Part shown: positions 28,221 to 37,415 of the stretch, one piece after another
How positions within the stretch are numbered: the stretch's first letter is position 1
Layout: the number at the start of each line of letters is the position of its first letter
Source of the DNA: Akkermansia muciniphila
Lineage (GTDB): Bacteria; Verrucomicrobiota; Verrucomicrobiia; Verrucomicrobiales; Akkermansiaceae
DNA length: 62,005 nt
Direction of reading: 5' to 3'
NCBI GenBank assembly: GCA_945888515.1
Contig: CAMDAD010000017.1
Coordinates: forward strand, 1 to 62,005
The notes under the pieces: generated by a model
Told to the model about the DNA's origin: nothing
The model's input: only the letters and a program-made list of their open reading frames with translations
Databases searched by the model: none
Position numbers and translations under genes: made by a program

Positions 28221-29267
28221 TCAGGGCGCGGACCAGAACAGCGTGAACTCATGCCGATTGTAGGTCAGATGCGTTTGCGCTAGCCATGCTAATCCACCCC
28301 GTCGCGCTTGCTCCAGCACCCGATGATGCAAGGCCAGAATTTCCTCCACGCCCGCCGCCTTGTGCGTTTTCAGCGTGAAAATCACCAAGGCCCCCGGGCG
28401 CAGCGAGCTGCGTTTGCTCAGGACCATAGCCAGTGCTTCCTCGGCACTGCCATTCATGTCGCAAAGCAAGGCATCGTAGAGCATCCCACGAGGCGGCTGA
28501 TATGTGAGTGCATTCTCCGCGGCGAATGTCAGCCGCGGGTGCGACGCAATGCGCGCATCGAGCGGTGCACGATCCACCGCCGTTACGGAAAATCCCCGCT
28601 CTAACAACTCCGCCGTCATACCTCCAGGACTGGCGCCCAGTTCCAGCCAATGGGTTGTTTCGGGTAGTGCCGGGCCGTGCAGGCGAAGGAAATGCAAGGC
28701 CTCCGCCACCTTCGCCCCCGCGCGGCTGATACTGTGCGGTGCTTTGTGGCTGATGTATTTGCTGCCCCCTGCGTAAAATCCCCGACACGACCGCGGCGAG
28801 GCGACAGCGCCAAACAAGCCCTCTTTCCCTAACAAAACAAATAGCGTCAGCCCCTCTGGATCCTGCTCCTCTGGGTCCATCCTCGCGCGCGGCGGACAAA
28901 ATTCCTGCCTCAATCGTTGCTGCAGCTGCGATGCCATTTTTTTATACACTGGGTGCGGCGAACCGGCGAGCAAGGGGCTCACCATCACCTGCTGTAAGGG
29001 AACGGTGGCAAACTTGCGCACGAGGGCCGTCACTGCCTTTTCGATGAAATCGATCGTTTTTTCCGGCACACAGGGCCAAGCGTGATCAATCCTCATCTGC
29101 CACCGCACAAACAATCCAGCTTCCGCCTGCGCCAGATCGAGCGGGGTGTCGCGGGAAAACAACCAGTATTCCAGCCCGAGACGCTTGGCTGCCGTGATCC
29201 CCGGCCGCGCCAGAATCTCTTCATGAAGAGGCGCGAATCCCTCGGATATGCGGATGATTTGCTGCAT
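28221..29267 (-). CDS. RlmM-like 23S rRNA 2'-O-methyltransferase (FtsJ domain)
   Basis: A 348-residue protein of the RlmM/YgdE type. A THUMP-like N-terminal region is followed by an FtsJ/RrmJ methyltransferase fold. SAM-binding motif I is LELGASPGGMTAELLERG near residue 207, then VDRAP, CDMNG, FTLK and RHEFTLFW, giving the Lys-Asp-Lys-Glu-type catalytic set of 2'-O-methyltransferases. RlmM of E. coli methylates C2498 of 23S rRNA; the exact target here is an inference. It is convergent with metF, with only 16 nt between stops. Another likely rRNA-modification gene (U32/RlhA-like) is about 8 kb away. Confidence 0.82.
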   Translation of the reverse strand: MQQIIRISEGFAPLHEEILARPGITAAKRLGLEYWLFSRDTPLDLAQAEAGLFVRWQMRIDHAWPCVPEKTIDFIEKAVTALVRKFATVPLQQVMVSPLLAGSPHPVYKKMASQLQQRLRQEFCPPRARMDPEEQDPEGLTLFVLLGKEGLFGAVASPRSCRGFYAGGSKYISHKAPHSISRAGAKVAEALHFLRLHGPALPETTHWLELGASPGGMTAELLERGFSVTAVDRAPLDARIASHPRLTFAAENALTYQPPRGMLYDALLCDMNGSAEEALAMVLSKRSSLRPGALVIFTLKTHKAAGVEEILALHHRVLEQARRGGLAWLAQTHLTYNRHEFTLFWSAP

Positions 29268-29516
29268 GCCGCCGCAGAATGCCGTCGATCCCTCACGAAT
29301 CCAAGCGCGAAAGCAGATCCCTCGCAGACATGAAGCTTTGCTCTCCAGCGATCGATGGATTCGTGGCTCAGGGATTTTCTATCAAACATGAATCAATCTT
29401 TTCGATGATCGTGCACGGATCTAAGCCGTGGGGTTGATTTAATCTGTAATATTTTTCAGATCAAATGCGCATTTCGTGATTGCCATGCTCTCCTGGACTC
29501 CTTAGTCTCTTCACCC

Positions 29517-31418
29517 ATGCACTTGATCGCACCTGCCTTTGCTCAGATCCAGCTGGCTCTCATCGACTGGATTATCGTGGTTGCATCCATTCTTATATGT
29601 TTCGTGCCTGCACTTTTTGTGGGCAAAAAATCATCGGAGAGCACCTCGGAGTTTTTCGCTTCGGGGCAAAGTGTGCCTTGGTGGCTGGCGGGCTTGTCGA
29701 TGGTGGCGACGACGTTTTCCTCCGACACGCCGAACTGGGTAACCGAGCAGGTGCGCAAGTTCGGTGTCGCCGGAAACTGGCAGTGGTGGGCCTTTGTCCT
29801 GACGGGAGTGTCCACCGTGTTTTTCTTTGCGCGTTTGTGGCGTCGGTCTGGTGTGATGACCGACCTAGAATTTTACGAGGCCCGTTATTCCGGTAAGGCG
29901 GCCTCACTGGTCCGTGGTTTCCGGGCGGTATACCTCGGATTGTTTTTTAACTGCTTCATAATGGGTATGGTGACGCTGGCCGCTTGCAAGATCGCCAACA
30001 TCATGTTCGGTATGCCGGCTTGGCAAACCATTTGCATCTGCGGTGTTCTCAACGTTGTATTCGCAGCCCACTCGGGGCTGTGGGGCGTCCTGATTATCGA
30101 CATGATCCAGTTTTTCATCAAAATGACCGCCGTATTTGCAGCCGCGTATTTCTCGCTAAAAGCTGTGGCGGTAAAAACCGGAGTTGGCGAATCGGCGTTC
30201 GCAGGTCTTCACAAGATGGTCGAAGTTCTGGGCTCCCAACAGGTGATCACGGATGGCAAGGGAGTGCCGACAATGAGTGACAAAGCCGATGGTTTAGGCC
30301 AACCCATACTCGACATCATGCCGAATTTTGGCATGTCGGAACTGGCACTCATGATCTTCATCGTTCCCATAGCCATCGGTTGGTGGGCGAACTGGTATCC
30401 TGGCGCGGAGCCTGGTGGAGGCTCTTACATCGCCCAGCGCATGCTGGCCTCGAAGTCGGAAAAAGACTCCCTCGGCGGCACCTTGTTTTTCAACGTAGCC
30501 CACTACGTGCTGCGCCCCTGGCCATGGATCATAACGGGCCTGTGCTCCATCATCATTTTCCCGAATCTCGACTCCATCCGTGCCGCTTTCCCGAATGCTA
30601 ATCCGGAAATGATCGGCCACGATAGCGCCTTTCCCGCGATGCTACAGTTTCTGCCCGTCGGCTTCATGGGATTGATGGTCGGTGGCCTGATCGCTGCGAA
30701 CTCCTCCACCATCCTCACTCACCTGAACTGGGGTGCCTCCTACCTCGTTCACGATTTTTATCGTCGCTTTGTGAAACCTGATGCGACCGAGCGCCATTGC
30801 GTGCAAGTAGGTCGCATCTGCACCTTGCTGCTCTACGTAGTGGCCGCTATCATCAGCTATTTCATTAATTCCGCACAGGAGGCGTTCCAGATTCTCATCG
30901 GCATCGGAGCGGGCACGGGCTTGATCTACATCCTGCGCTGGTTTTGGTGGCGAGTGAATGCTTGGTGCGAGGTGGTTGCCATGATTTCATCATTCATTGC
31001 TACCATCGTGTTTTTTATTCTATCGAAAAATGATGTCACCCTAAGCTTCGCGAACACCACCCTGATGACCGTGGGTTTCACGAGCGTCTGCTGGCTTGCC
31101 GCTGCCTTTGTTGCACCACAGACGGACCGTTCTGTATTGATCAGCTTTTACAAAAAAGTGCGCCCCTCCGGTCCCGGATGGGGCAGCATTCGCGCGGAAG
31201 TGGAATCCGTTGACCCGCAGCCCGAAAACGAAAAGGATAACATGCCTCTTGCCTTTGCCGGATGGATCTCCGGCTGTGTGGTCATTTGGGCATCTTTGTT
31301 CTGCATCGGTAAATTCCTCTACGGCCAGATGACGGAAGCATACATTCTCCTCGCCGCCACCATCGTCAGCGGTGTGGCATTGCTGCGCGTGATCAACCGT
31401 CTGTGGGTAAAGCCGTAG
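29517..31418 (+). CDS. Sodium:solute symporter (SSS family)
   Basis: A 633-residue transporter with about 13-15 hydrophobic segments. Family signatures include SEFFASGQSVPWWLAGLSMVA near residue 45, FSSDTPNWVTEQ (sodium-site region of helix 1) and a later VGGLIAANSSTILTHLNWG near residue 390. A large loop between helices around residues 215-270 is unusual in length. It imports an unknown organic solute with Na+. The neighbours (ThuA protein and hydroxypyruvate-isomerase-like protein) suggest a sugar or sugar acid, but that is context only. A small ORF, 31450-31623, follows 31 nt downstream. Confidence 0.85.
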   Translation: MHLIAPAFAQIQLALIDWIIVVASILICFVPALFVGKKSSESTSEFFASGQSVPWWLAGLSMVATTFSSDTPNWVTEQVRKFGVAGNWQWWAFVLTGVSTVFFFARLWRRSGVMTDLEFYEARYSGKAASLVRGFRAVYLGLFFNCFIMGMVTLAACKIANIMFGMPAWQTICICGVLNVVFAAHSGLWGVLIIDMIQFFIKMTAVFAAAYFSLKAVAVKTGVGESAFAGLHKMVEVLGSQQVITDGKGVPTMSDKADGLGQPILDIMPNFGMSELALMIFIVPIAIGWWANWYPGAEPGGGSYIAQRMLASKSEKDSLGGTLFFNVAHYVLRPWPWIITGLCSIIIFPNLDSIRAAFPNANPEMIGHDSAFPAMLQFLPVGFMGLMVGGLIAANSSTILTHLNWGASYLVHDFYRRFVKPDATERHCVQVGRICTLLLYVVAAIISYFINSAQEAFQILIGIGAGTGLIYILRWFWWRVNAWCEVVAMISSFIATIVFFILSKNDVTLSFANTTLMTVGFTSVCWLAAAFVAPQTDRSVLISFYKKVRPSGPGWGSIRAEVESVDPQPENEKDNMPLAFAGWISGCVVIWASLFCIGKFLYGQMTEAYILLAATIVSGVALLRVINRLWVKP

Positions 31419-31449
31419 ATTTTTTTAATCAGCCAGAGAGCGGAAATAC

Positions 31450-31623
31450 TTGCAAAGTACCATTTCTCTAGCACTTGCAAAAGTGTTGCGCATCCTGTGC
31501 GATTTCCCCGGTGGTTTCACCGTGTGGCGCGCGCTCTTCTGCATCAGCGGTCTTCTTTACGGCAAATTCATCCAGGCCCTCAGCTTCGGCATCCTCGCGG
31601 CCATCAGCGGCGAAGACTCGTAA
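31450..31623 (+). CDS. Predicted small membrane-associated protein, 57 residues, TTG start
   Basis: This short ORF follows the SSS symporter gene by 31 nt. It reads from TTG 31450 to TAA 31621-31623 and encodes a hydrophobic protein with KVLRILCDFPGGFTVWRALF and then ISGLLYGKFIQALSFGILAA, ending SGEDS. Its third codon positions are strongly C/G-biased, like the long genes around it and unlike the flanking non-coding DNA, which is good evidence for translation. The start is uncertain (TTG, or GTG 31483). It may be a small accessory subunit of the symporter, but no known family was recognised. Confidence 0.5.
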   Translation: MQSTISLALAKVLRILCDFPGGFTVWRALFCISGLLYGKFIQALSFGILAAISGEDS

Positions 31624-31732
31624 TCATAGGCAACCTGCGCCATCAGCGTCGACTGAGCGGTATTCCCGCTCCTCAGCTTTCTTTGCGAAAATTCTTGAAT
31701 GAAGCGTTGTTTTCATCGCGTAGCATGGGGCG

Positions 31733-32698
31733 ATGAAATCGATTGTTTCTTTGCTTGCCGTCTCCCTGCTGTGTTCTCTGTCCGCCGATGCGGCGGAAAA
31801 ACTCAAAGCGCTCATTGTGGATGGCCAGAACAACCATGCAGTGTGGCCGAAATCCACAGTGATGATGAAACAATATCTCGAAAAGAGCGGACTTTTCGAC
31901 GTGGAAGTCGCGCGCACTCGTTTCATTTCCAATTTCCAACGCGAAAAAGACTGGTTGCCCTTGGCCGGTGCGCCCGAGGCGGAGGGCAAAGACAAGCCCG
32001 TGCCGGATCCAAGTTTTTCGCCCGACTTCACAAAATACCACATCGTAGTGAGCAATTTCGGCTACGGCGCGGCAGATTGGCCGGAGCAGACGCGGAAAAA
32101 TCTGGAGGATTATATGAAAAAGGGTGGCGGCTTGGTAGCCGTACACGCGGCGAACAATAGCTGGGCCAATTGGCCTGAGTTCAACAAGATGATCGGTCTG
32201 GGCGGCTGGGGCGGACGCAACCAAAAATCAGGACCCTACGTATATTTTGATGCCAATGGTAAGGTCGTCCGTGATGACGGTCCTGGTGGTTGTGGTTCGC
32301 ACGGCCCACAGCAGGAATTTGTGATTACGATGCGTGACAAAACCCACCCGATCACGAAAGGCTTGCCCGATTTCTGGATGCACAGCAAGGATGAGTGCTA
32401 CTCCAAGCTGCGCGGTCCCGCCGAAAACATGACCATACTCGCCACGGCGGCCGATACCCCCGAACTGAAAAACGCCGGACGCAACGAGCCCATGCTGATG
32501 GTTCTCAGTTATGGTAAGGGTCGTGTTTTCCACACCACTCTAGGGCACGACACGGAGGCGTTTCAGGGCGTCGGTTTCATTGTGACATTCCTTCGCGGCT
32601 CCGAGTGGGCAGCGACGGGTAAGGTCACGCAGGAAATCCCGAAAGATTTCCCTGCTGCTGACAAAGCTTCCGCTCGTCATTTCGAGCACAAGAAGTAA
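31733..32698 (+). CDS. Exported ThuA-domain protein
   Basis: A 321-residue protein with a signal peptide (residues 1-20, ending DAAEK). The ThuA-like, glutamine-amidotransferase-like fold follows: LKALIVDGQNNHAVW, then YHIVVSNFGYGAADWPEQT, LEDYMKKGGGLVAVHAANN, KGLPDFWMHSKDEC and GRVFHTTLGHD. ThuA was first linked to trehalose utilisation, but PVC genomes hold many exported copies of unknown substrate. A second ThuA domain is at the N-terminus of the 1,364-residue protein at 37416-41510. The gene is 34 nt before the stop-to-start gap of the next short ORF. Confidence 0.85.
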   Translation: MKSIVSLLAVSLLCSLSADAAEKLKALIVDGQNNHAVWPKSTVMMKQYLEKSGLFDVEVARTRFISNFQREKDWLPLAGAPEAEGKDKPVPDPSFSPDFTKYHIVVSNFGYGAADWPEQTRKNLEDYMKKGGGLVAVHAANNSWANWPEFNKMIGLGGWGGRNQKSGPYVYFDANGKVVRDDGPGGCGSHGPQQEFVITMRDKTHPITKGLPDFWMHSKDECYSKLRGPAENMTILATAADTPELKNAGRNEPMLMVLSYGKGRVFHTTLGHDTEAFQGVGFIVTFLRGSEWAATGKVTQEIPKDFPAADKASARHFEHKK

Positions 32699-32749
32699 TG
32701 CCACTGCCGCTGGGGTATCACTAACTCCTGACGACACGGGAGGCGTTGT

Positions 32750-32854
32750 ATGGCACGTGAAACGCGTTCATTTTCCAAACTGGTTCGCTCTGCATCCAAT
32801 CGAGTGATTTGTGCCTTGTCAGTTGCGGAAGGCACCATTACATGTAGGCAATGA
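32750..32854 (+). CDS. Possible 34-codon upstream ORF coupled to the beta-CASP nuclease gene
   Basis: ATG 32750 is preceded by a strong Shine-Dalgarno GGGAGG at 32738-32743. The frame runs 34 codons and its TGA (32852-32854) overlaps the next gene's ATG (32851) as ATGA. The nuclease gene itself lacks a clear Shine-Dalgarno, so coupling through this ORF is plausible. Codon third positions are not GC-rich, so the peptide may matter less than the act of translation. It could also be chance. Confidence 0.3.
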   Translation: MARETRSFSKLVRSASNRVICALSVAEGTITCRQ

Positions 32855-34251
32855 ATATAACCTTTTGTGGAGCAGCGGGCACAACCACGGGATCGCAGCA
32901 TTTGTTAGAAGTCAACGGCTCACGCATTCTGCTCGATTGCGGGCTTTACCAAGGACATCGGGAAAAAAGCTATGACATCAATTGCAATTTCCCCTACTTC
33001 GAGCCCACAGGCATCGATACCGTAGTTCTCTCGCATGCTCACATCGATCACGCGGGAAACCTGCCGAATCTTTGCCGCAAGGGATTCCGCGGAAACATCT
33101 TCGCCACGTTCGCGACGCGGGATCTTTGTCAAATCATGCTCGCCGACTCCGCACGCATTCAGGAAAGCGATGTCGAATGGCTCAACAAGCACAACAAACG
33201 CAAGGGCTTGCCTGCGGTGGAGCCGTTGTATTCCGAGCAGGATGCGGAGCGCTGCCTGCGCCAGTTTGTTACCATCAACTATGAGCGCCCCATGCTCATC
33301 GCTCCCGGAGTGACCTTGACCTTTCTCGATGCCGGCCACATTCTCGGCAGTGCACAGGTATTGTTAGAGATCGATGATCAAGAAGACGGCAAGCACAAGC
33401 GCCTGCTCTTCTCTGGCGATGTAGGCCGTGGCAACAATGACTTGCTCAACGATCCAGCGATCGCGGAAAACATCGATATTCTCATCATGGAAAGTACTTA
33501 CGGCGGCAGGGAGCATGAAGTTCCCGCCGGTGTTGATGCCCACATCGGCAAGGTCATCAATGAAGCCATCAATCGCAAAGGGAAAATTTTCATCCCCGCC
33601 TTCGCCGTGGAACGCACGCAACAGATCCTGTATGTGCTGCATAAATTGTTTGAGCAAAACATCATTCCTGACGTGCCGGTATTCGTGGATAGTCCCCTCG
33701 CGGTGAGCGCTACGGAAATTTTCCGCCTCCATCCCGAGGGCTTCAACCACCAAGTCTATGAGGATCTGTTCGAGCGCGAGAATCCCTTCGGTTTCGAAAA
33801 TCTTACGCTGATCCGTGCGGTGAAGGCGTCGAAGGAACTAAACGAACGGAATGGCACGGCCATCATCATCGCCGCTTCCGGCATGTGTGAGGCAGGACGC
33901 ATCCTGCACCACTTGAAAAATGGCATTGGCGATCCGAAAAATACCATTCTTTTCGTTGGCTACTGTGCAGAAAATACATTAGGTCGTAAAATACGTGAGG
34001 GTGAAAAAGATGTACCCATCCTCGGCGATCGTTATCAGGTGCGGGCTCATATTGAAAAAATTGATAGTTTTTCCGGTCACGCCGATCACTCGGAGTTGTT
34101 GGAATACTTTTCCCGCATCACTGGCACCAAGGAACGCGTCTTCCTCGTGCATGGCGAACCCAACGCTGCCCAAGCGCTCAAGGAAGCACTGGATCAAACA
34201 CACGATGGCAGGACCGAAGTGGCAGTTCAGGGTCGAGAAGTTACCGTCTAA
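32851..34251 (+). CDS. MBL-fold beta-CASP RNA nuclease
   Basis: A 466-residue metallo-beta-lactamase-fold protein of the beta-CASP group (CPSF/YSH1-like). Zinc ligands include SHAHIDH at 61-67, AGHILGSAQ near 165 and FSGDVGRGN near 185. The beta-CASP motifs appear as IIIAASGMCEAGRILHHL and the C-terminal FSGHADHSEL. Bacterial members are endo- or 5'-exo-ribonucleases with roles in RNA decay or processing. The N-terminus MNITFCGAAGTTTGSQHLL is the normal family start. The start overlaps the stop of a 34-codon ORF, and the hydroxypyruvate-isomerase-like gene follows 14 nt later. Confidence 0.9.
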   Translation: MNITFCGAAGTTTGSQHLLEVNGSRILLDCGLYQGHREKSYDINCNFPYFEPTGIDTVVLSHAHIDHAGNLPNLCRKGFRGNIFATFATRDLCQIMLADSARIQESDVEWLNKHNKRKGLPAVEPLYSEQDAERCLRQFVTINYERPMLIAPGVTLTFLDAGHILGSAQVLLEIDDQEDGKHKRLLFSGDVGRGNNDLLNDPAIAENIDILIMESTYGGREHEVPAGVDAHIGKVINEAINRKGKIFIPAFAVERTQQILYVLHKLFEQNIIPDVPVFVDSPLAVSATEIFRLHPEGFNHQVYEDLFERENPFGFENLTLIRAVKASKELNERNGTAIIIAASGMCEAGRILHHLKNGIGDPKNTILFVGYCAENTLGRKIREGEKDVPILGDRYQVRAHIEKIDSFSGHADHSELLEYFSRITGTKERVFLVHGEPNAAQALKEALDQTHDGRTEVAVQGREVTV

Positions 34252-34265
34252 CTAGAATTCATCAC

Positions 34266-35039
34266 ATGTCAGGATACCGTCATTCCGTTTGTCGTTGGTG
34301 CTTCGGTGAAGTGCCGTTAGAGGAGTTGTGCCATGAGGTGAAAAAACTCGGTTATGAATCCATCGAGCTCACCGGTCCCTCGGAGTGGCCGGTGCTGCAG
34401 CGCCATGGCCTCACCTGCGCCATCGCCACGTTTCCGCAAAGTCCCGAGGGCATCGGCACCATCGAAAAAGCCTTCAACCGACTGGAACATCACGATATGT
34501 TAGAGTCGCTCTATCACGACATGATCCCCCAGGTCTCGGCTGCGGGCATCAAGCAGTTGATCCTTTTTTCCGGAAACCGCGATGGCATGGATGACGCTAC
34601 CGGCTTGAGAAACTGCGCGCTGGGCATCCGCCGCATTCTGCCTTTCGCCATCGAACACGGAATCACCCTAGTAATGGAACTGCTAAATTCCAAAGTCGAT
34701 CACCCCGATTACATGTGCGATCACACCGAGTGGGGTGCTGCCTTGGTCGATGAGATCGACTCTCCGCACTTTCGCTTGCTCTACGACATCTATCACATGC
34801 AGATCATGGAGGGCGATGTCATTGCCACGATTCGCAAGCATCACAGCCGCATCTCGCACTTCCACACCGCGGGGGTCCCGGGGCGTCATGAACTAGATGA
34901 TCAGCAAGAGCTCAACTACAAAGCGATCTGCGCCTGCCTCCATGAGGTCGGCTATACTGGCTGGCTTGGTCAGGAGTTTACGCCCCGTCAAAAACCCGGC
35001 TTCTCGGCATTACAGTCCGCCATCGAACTGTGCCGCTGA
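34266..35039 (+). CDS. Hydroxypyruvate isomerase-like TIM-barrel protein
   Basis: A 257-residue protein of the xylose-isomerase-like/AP-endonuclease-2 TIM-barrel superfamily, most like hydroxypyruvate isomerase (Hyi). HSVCRWCFGEVPLEELC at the start, KKLGYESIELTGP, ITLVMELLNSKVDHPDYMC (metal-ligand Glu), LLYDIYHMQIMEGDV (metal-ligand Asp/His) and GWLGQEFTP (C-terminal Glu) are typical. Hyi interconverts hydroxypyruvate and tartronate semialdehyde; related proteins act on other keto-sugars, so the substrate is uncertain. It follows the beta-CASP gene at 14 nt and precedes thrB. Confidence 0.8.
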   Translation: MSGYRHSVCRWCFGEVPLEELCHEVKKLGYESIELTGPSEWPVLQRHGLTCAIATFPQSPEGIGTIEKAFNRLEHHDMLESLYHDMIPQVSAAGIKQLILFSGNRDGMDDATGLRNCALGIRRILPFAIEHGITLVMELLNSKVDHPDYMCDHTEWGAALVDEIDSPHFRLLYDIYHMQIMEGDVIATIRKHHSRISHFHTAGVPGRHELDDQQELNYKAICACLHEVGYTGWLGQEFTPRQKPGFSALQSAIELCR

Positions 35040-35107
35040 TCCCATCGCTTGCGAAGTCAAAATCTTGACACACTCGGCGCTGGGCAGCGGGAGGAGAATT
35101 CGCTAGC

Positions 35108-36082
35108 ATGCGCCCCGTCATGATTCCCGAGCCCATTTTAGAAACACGTGTCTTTGCTCCTGCCACCGTGGCCAATGTGGCCTGCGGCTATGATGTGCTG
35201 GGCTTTGCCATCGATTCACCCGGCGATGAAGTCGTCGTCCGCCATTCCAATAAACCAGGCCTGCGCATCACGACCATCACCGGCGATCACGGGAAGCTGC
35301 CGAAAGATCCGGAAAAAAATACCGCGGGTGTGGCAGCGCTGGATTTTCTCCGACATCTTGGGATGCTCGATCGCGGCATTGAGATGGAAATTCACAAAAA
35401 AATGCCTTTTGGCTCGGGTCTTGGCTCATCGGCAGCCTCGTCCGTGGCAGGGGTGTATGCGGTCAATCGCCTGATCGGCGAGCCACTCACGAAAAAACAA
35501 TTGTTGCCGTTCGCGATGGCGGGTGAGGCTAGCGCTGACGGTGCATGGCACGCCGATAATGTGGCACCTTGTTTGCTCGGCGGCATCGTTTTTATCCGCT
35601 CGAATGAAGAACTGGACATCGCTCAAATTCCCGTGCCGAAAAATCTCTGGGCCGCTGTCGTGCATCCAGACATTGAAATTCTCACGAAAGTCGCGCGCGA
35701 AATTCTCCCCCAGGACATCCCCCTCGCTAATGCCACGCAGCAAATCGGAAACCTCGGTGGGTTGTTGTGCGGTCTAATCCAGGAAGACTACGGCCTCATC
35801 TCGCGCTCGATCCACGATGTCATCGCTGAGCCGCGTCGCCAGAAACTCATCCCAGAATTTTACAAAGCCAAACGTGCGGCTCTCTCAGCCGGCGCCCTCG
35901 GATTCTCGATCTCCGGCGCAGGCCCCTCCGTCTTCGCGCTGTGTGAGGGCGAACAAAGCGCGCGCAAGGTTGGCGACGCCATAGCCAAGGTCTTCGCCGA
36001 CGTGCCACTCTCCCATCAAATCCACGTCTCGCAAATCAACCCCCGCGGCGTGCATGTCATCGACGAAAAAATCAACGCGTAA
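35108..36082 (+). CDS. thrB: Homoserine kinase
   Basis: A 324-residue GHMP kinase. It phosphorylates homoserine in threonine synthesis. VFAPATVANVACGYDVLGFA lies at about 14-33. The ATP-binding glycine-rich loop PFGSGLGSSAASSVA is near residue 100, and the C-terminal GFSISGAGPSVFALC is the third GHMP motif. A GGGAGGAG Shine-Dalgarno about 11 nt upstream supports ATG 35108. thrC follows after 6 nt, so the two catalyse consecutive steps from one transcript. Confidence 0.95.
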   Translation: MRPVMIPEPILETRVFAPATVANVACGYDVLGFAIDSPGDEVVVRHSNKPGLRITTITGDHGKLPKDPEKNTAGVAALDFLRHLGMLDRGIEMEIHKKMPFGSGLGSSAASSVAGVYAVNRLIGEPLTKKQLLPFAMAGEASADGAWHADNVAPCLLGGIVFIRSNEELDIAQIPVPKNLWAAVVHPDIEILTKVAREILPQDIPLANATQQIGNLGGLLCGLIQEDYGLISRSIHDVIAEPRRQKLIPEFYKAKRAALSAGALGFSISGAGPSVFALCEGEQSARKVGDAIAKVFADVPLSHQIHVSQINPRGVHVIDEKINA

Positions 36083-36088
36083 TCCGCC

Positions 36089-37384
36089 GTGTGGTATCAC
36101 TCGACTCAACAATCTGATCAGAAAGTCCCGCTCAAGGAAGCCATCCTGCGCTCCTTACCAGCCGACAACGGCCTCTACATGCCGCAGGAAATCCGCCCAC
36201 TACCGGACGATTTCTGGCAGCGGTGGCGCGAGATGAGCTTTGCAGAAATCGGCACTCACGTCGCTGAGGCGTTTTTCGGCGATGACGTTCCCGCCGACGA
36301 GTTGCGCAGAATGGTTGAAGAGACCCTGTGCTTTGACACCCCACTCGTCCAGCTCGCCCAGGATGATTTTGTGTTAGAGTTGTTTCATGGTCCGACGCTG
36401 GCGTTCAAAGACTTCGGCGCGCGCTTTATGGCTCGGCTCATGGCCTACTTGACGCGCGAGGACGGTCGCGAACTGACAGTGTTGGTGGCGACTTCTGGCG
36501 ATACCGGCGGCGCCGTGGCCTCCGCCTTCTATCAGGTGCCCGGCACGCGCGTGATCATCCTTTTTCCCAAGGGCAAGGTCTCGCCACTTCAGGAAAAACA
36601 ACTGACGACACTTGGTCACAACATCACGGCGATCGAGATCGATGGCACCTTCGATGACTGCCAGCGCTTGGTGAAATCCGCCTTTCTCGATGCCCGCCTC
36701 TCTCACGATCTCAATCTCACCTCCGCCAACTCGATCAATCTCGCACGTCTCGTCCCACAGAGTTTCTACTATTTCCATAGTAGCCGCATGTTGCCTGAGG
36801 GCGTTGATCCGACCTTTGTCGTACCCTCGGGAAATTTCGGCAATCTCACCGCCGGCTTGCTCGCCCAACGTCTTGGTTTGCGGGTGAAGAAATGGATTGC
36901 TGCGACCAATTGCAACGACGTGGTGCCCGCTTACCTGCACAGCGGTCTATACCAAACGCGGCCGAGCGTCGCTACTCTATCGAACGCAATGGACGTGGGC
37001 GCGCCATCGAACTTTGTGCGTATGCAGTATCTTTTCGGCGATGACTGGCAGCACATGGCTTGGCAGATCGAGGGCTTTTCCTTCAATGACGAGCAAACCC
37101 GCGCCGCGATCCGCGAGGTGAAAGCGCTCTTTCAATACGAGATTGATCCGCACGGTGCGGTAGGCTGGCTGGCGGCGAAAAAATGGCGCTCTCACAATCC
37201 CGGTCATCCGACGATTGTGTTAGAGACTGCGCATCCAGCAAAATTCCTGGAAGTGATGGAAGCGGAACTGGGCAAGGGTAGCATTTTGATTCCCGAGCGC
37301 CTCGCCTGCCTCGCGGACCGCTGCAGCCAAGCGCATGAGCTCGGCAAGGATGAGTCCTCTTTTCACGCATGGCTGCGGAGCTAA
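36089..37384 (+). CDS. thrC: Threonine synthase (GTG start)
   Basis: A 431-residue PLP enzyme that converts O-phosphohomoserine to threonine. It opens with the family-typical W-Y-H-S-T and ADNGLYMPQEI. The PLP lysine is in HGPTLAFKDFGARF near residue 105, and VATSGDTGGAVASAFY and PSGNFGNLTAGLLA bind the phosphate and cofactor. The start is GTG 36089, 6 nt after the thrB stop, and is set by the conserved N-terminus. The gene is convergent with the large CxxCH protein gene, with 31 nt between stops. Confidence 0.96.
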   Translation: MWYHSTQQSDQKVPLKEAILRSLPADNGLYMPQEIRPLPDDFWQRWREMSFAEIGTHVAEAFFGDDVPADELRRMVEETLCFDTPLVQLAQDDFVLELFHGPTLAFKDFGARFMARLMAYLTREDGRELTVLVATSGDTGGAVASAFYQVPGTRVIILFPKGKVSPLQEKQLTTLGHNITAIEIDGTFDDCQRLVKSAFLDARLSHDLNLTSANSINLARLVPQSFYYFHSSRMLPEGVDPTFVVPSGNFGNLTAGLLAQRLGLRVKKWIAATNCNDVVPAYLHSGLYQTRPSVATLSNAMDVGAPSNFVRMQYLFGDDWQHMAWQIEGFSFNDEQTRAAIREVKALFQYEIDPHGAVGWLAAKKWRSHNPGHPTIVLETAHPAKFLEVMEAELGKGSILIPERLACLADRCSQAHELGKDESSFHAWLRS

Positions 37385-37415
37385 GCCGCAGCCCATGGCT
37401 GTGCCAATCTGAGAA

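Noticed and set aside
29268-29516. Possible gene or RNA in the 250-base gap before the SSS symporter
   Set aside because: Only short unconvincing frames and no stable hairpin found.
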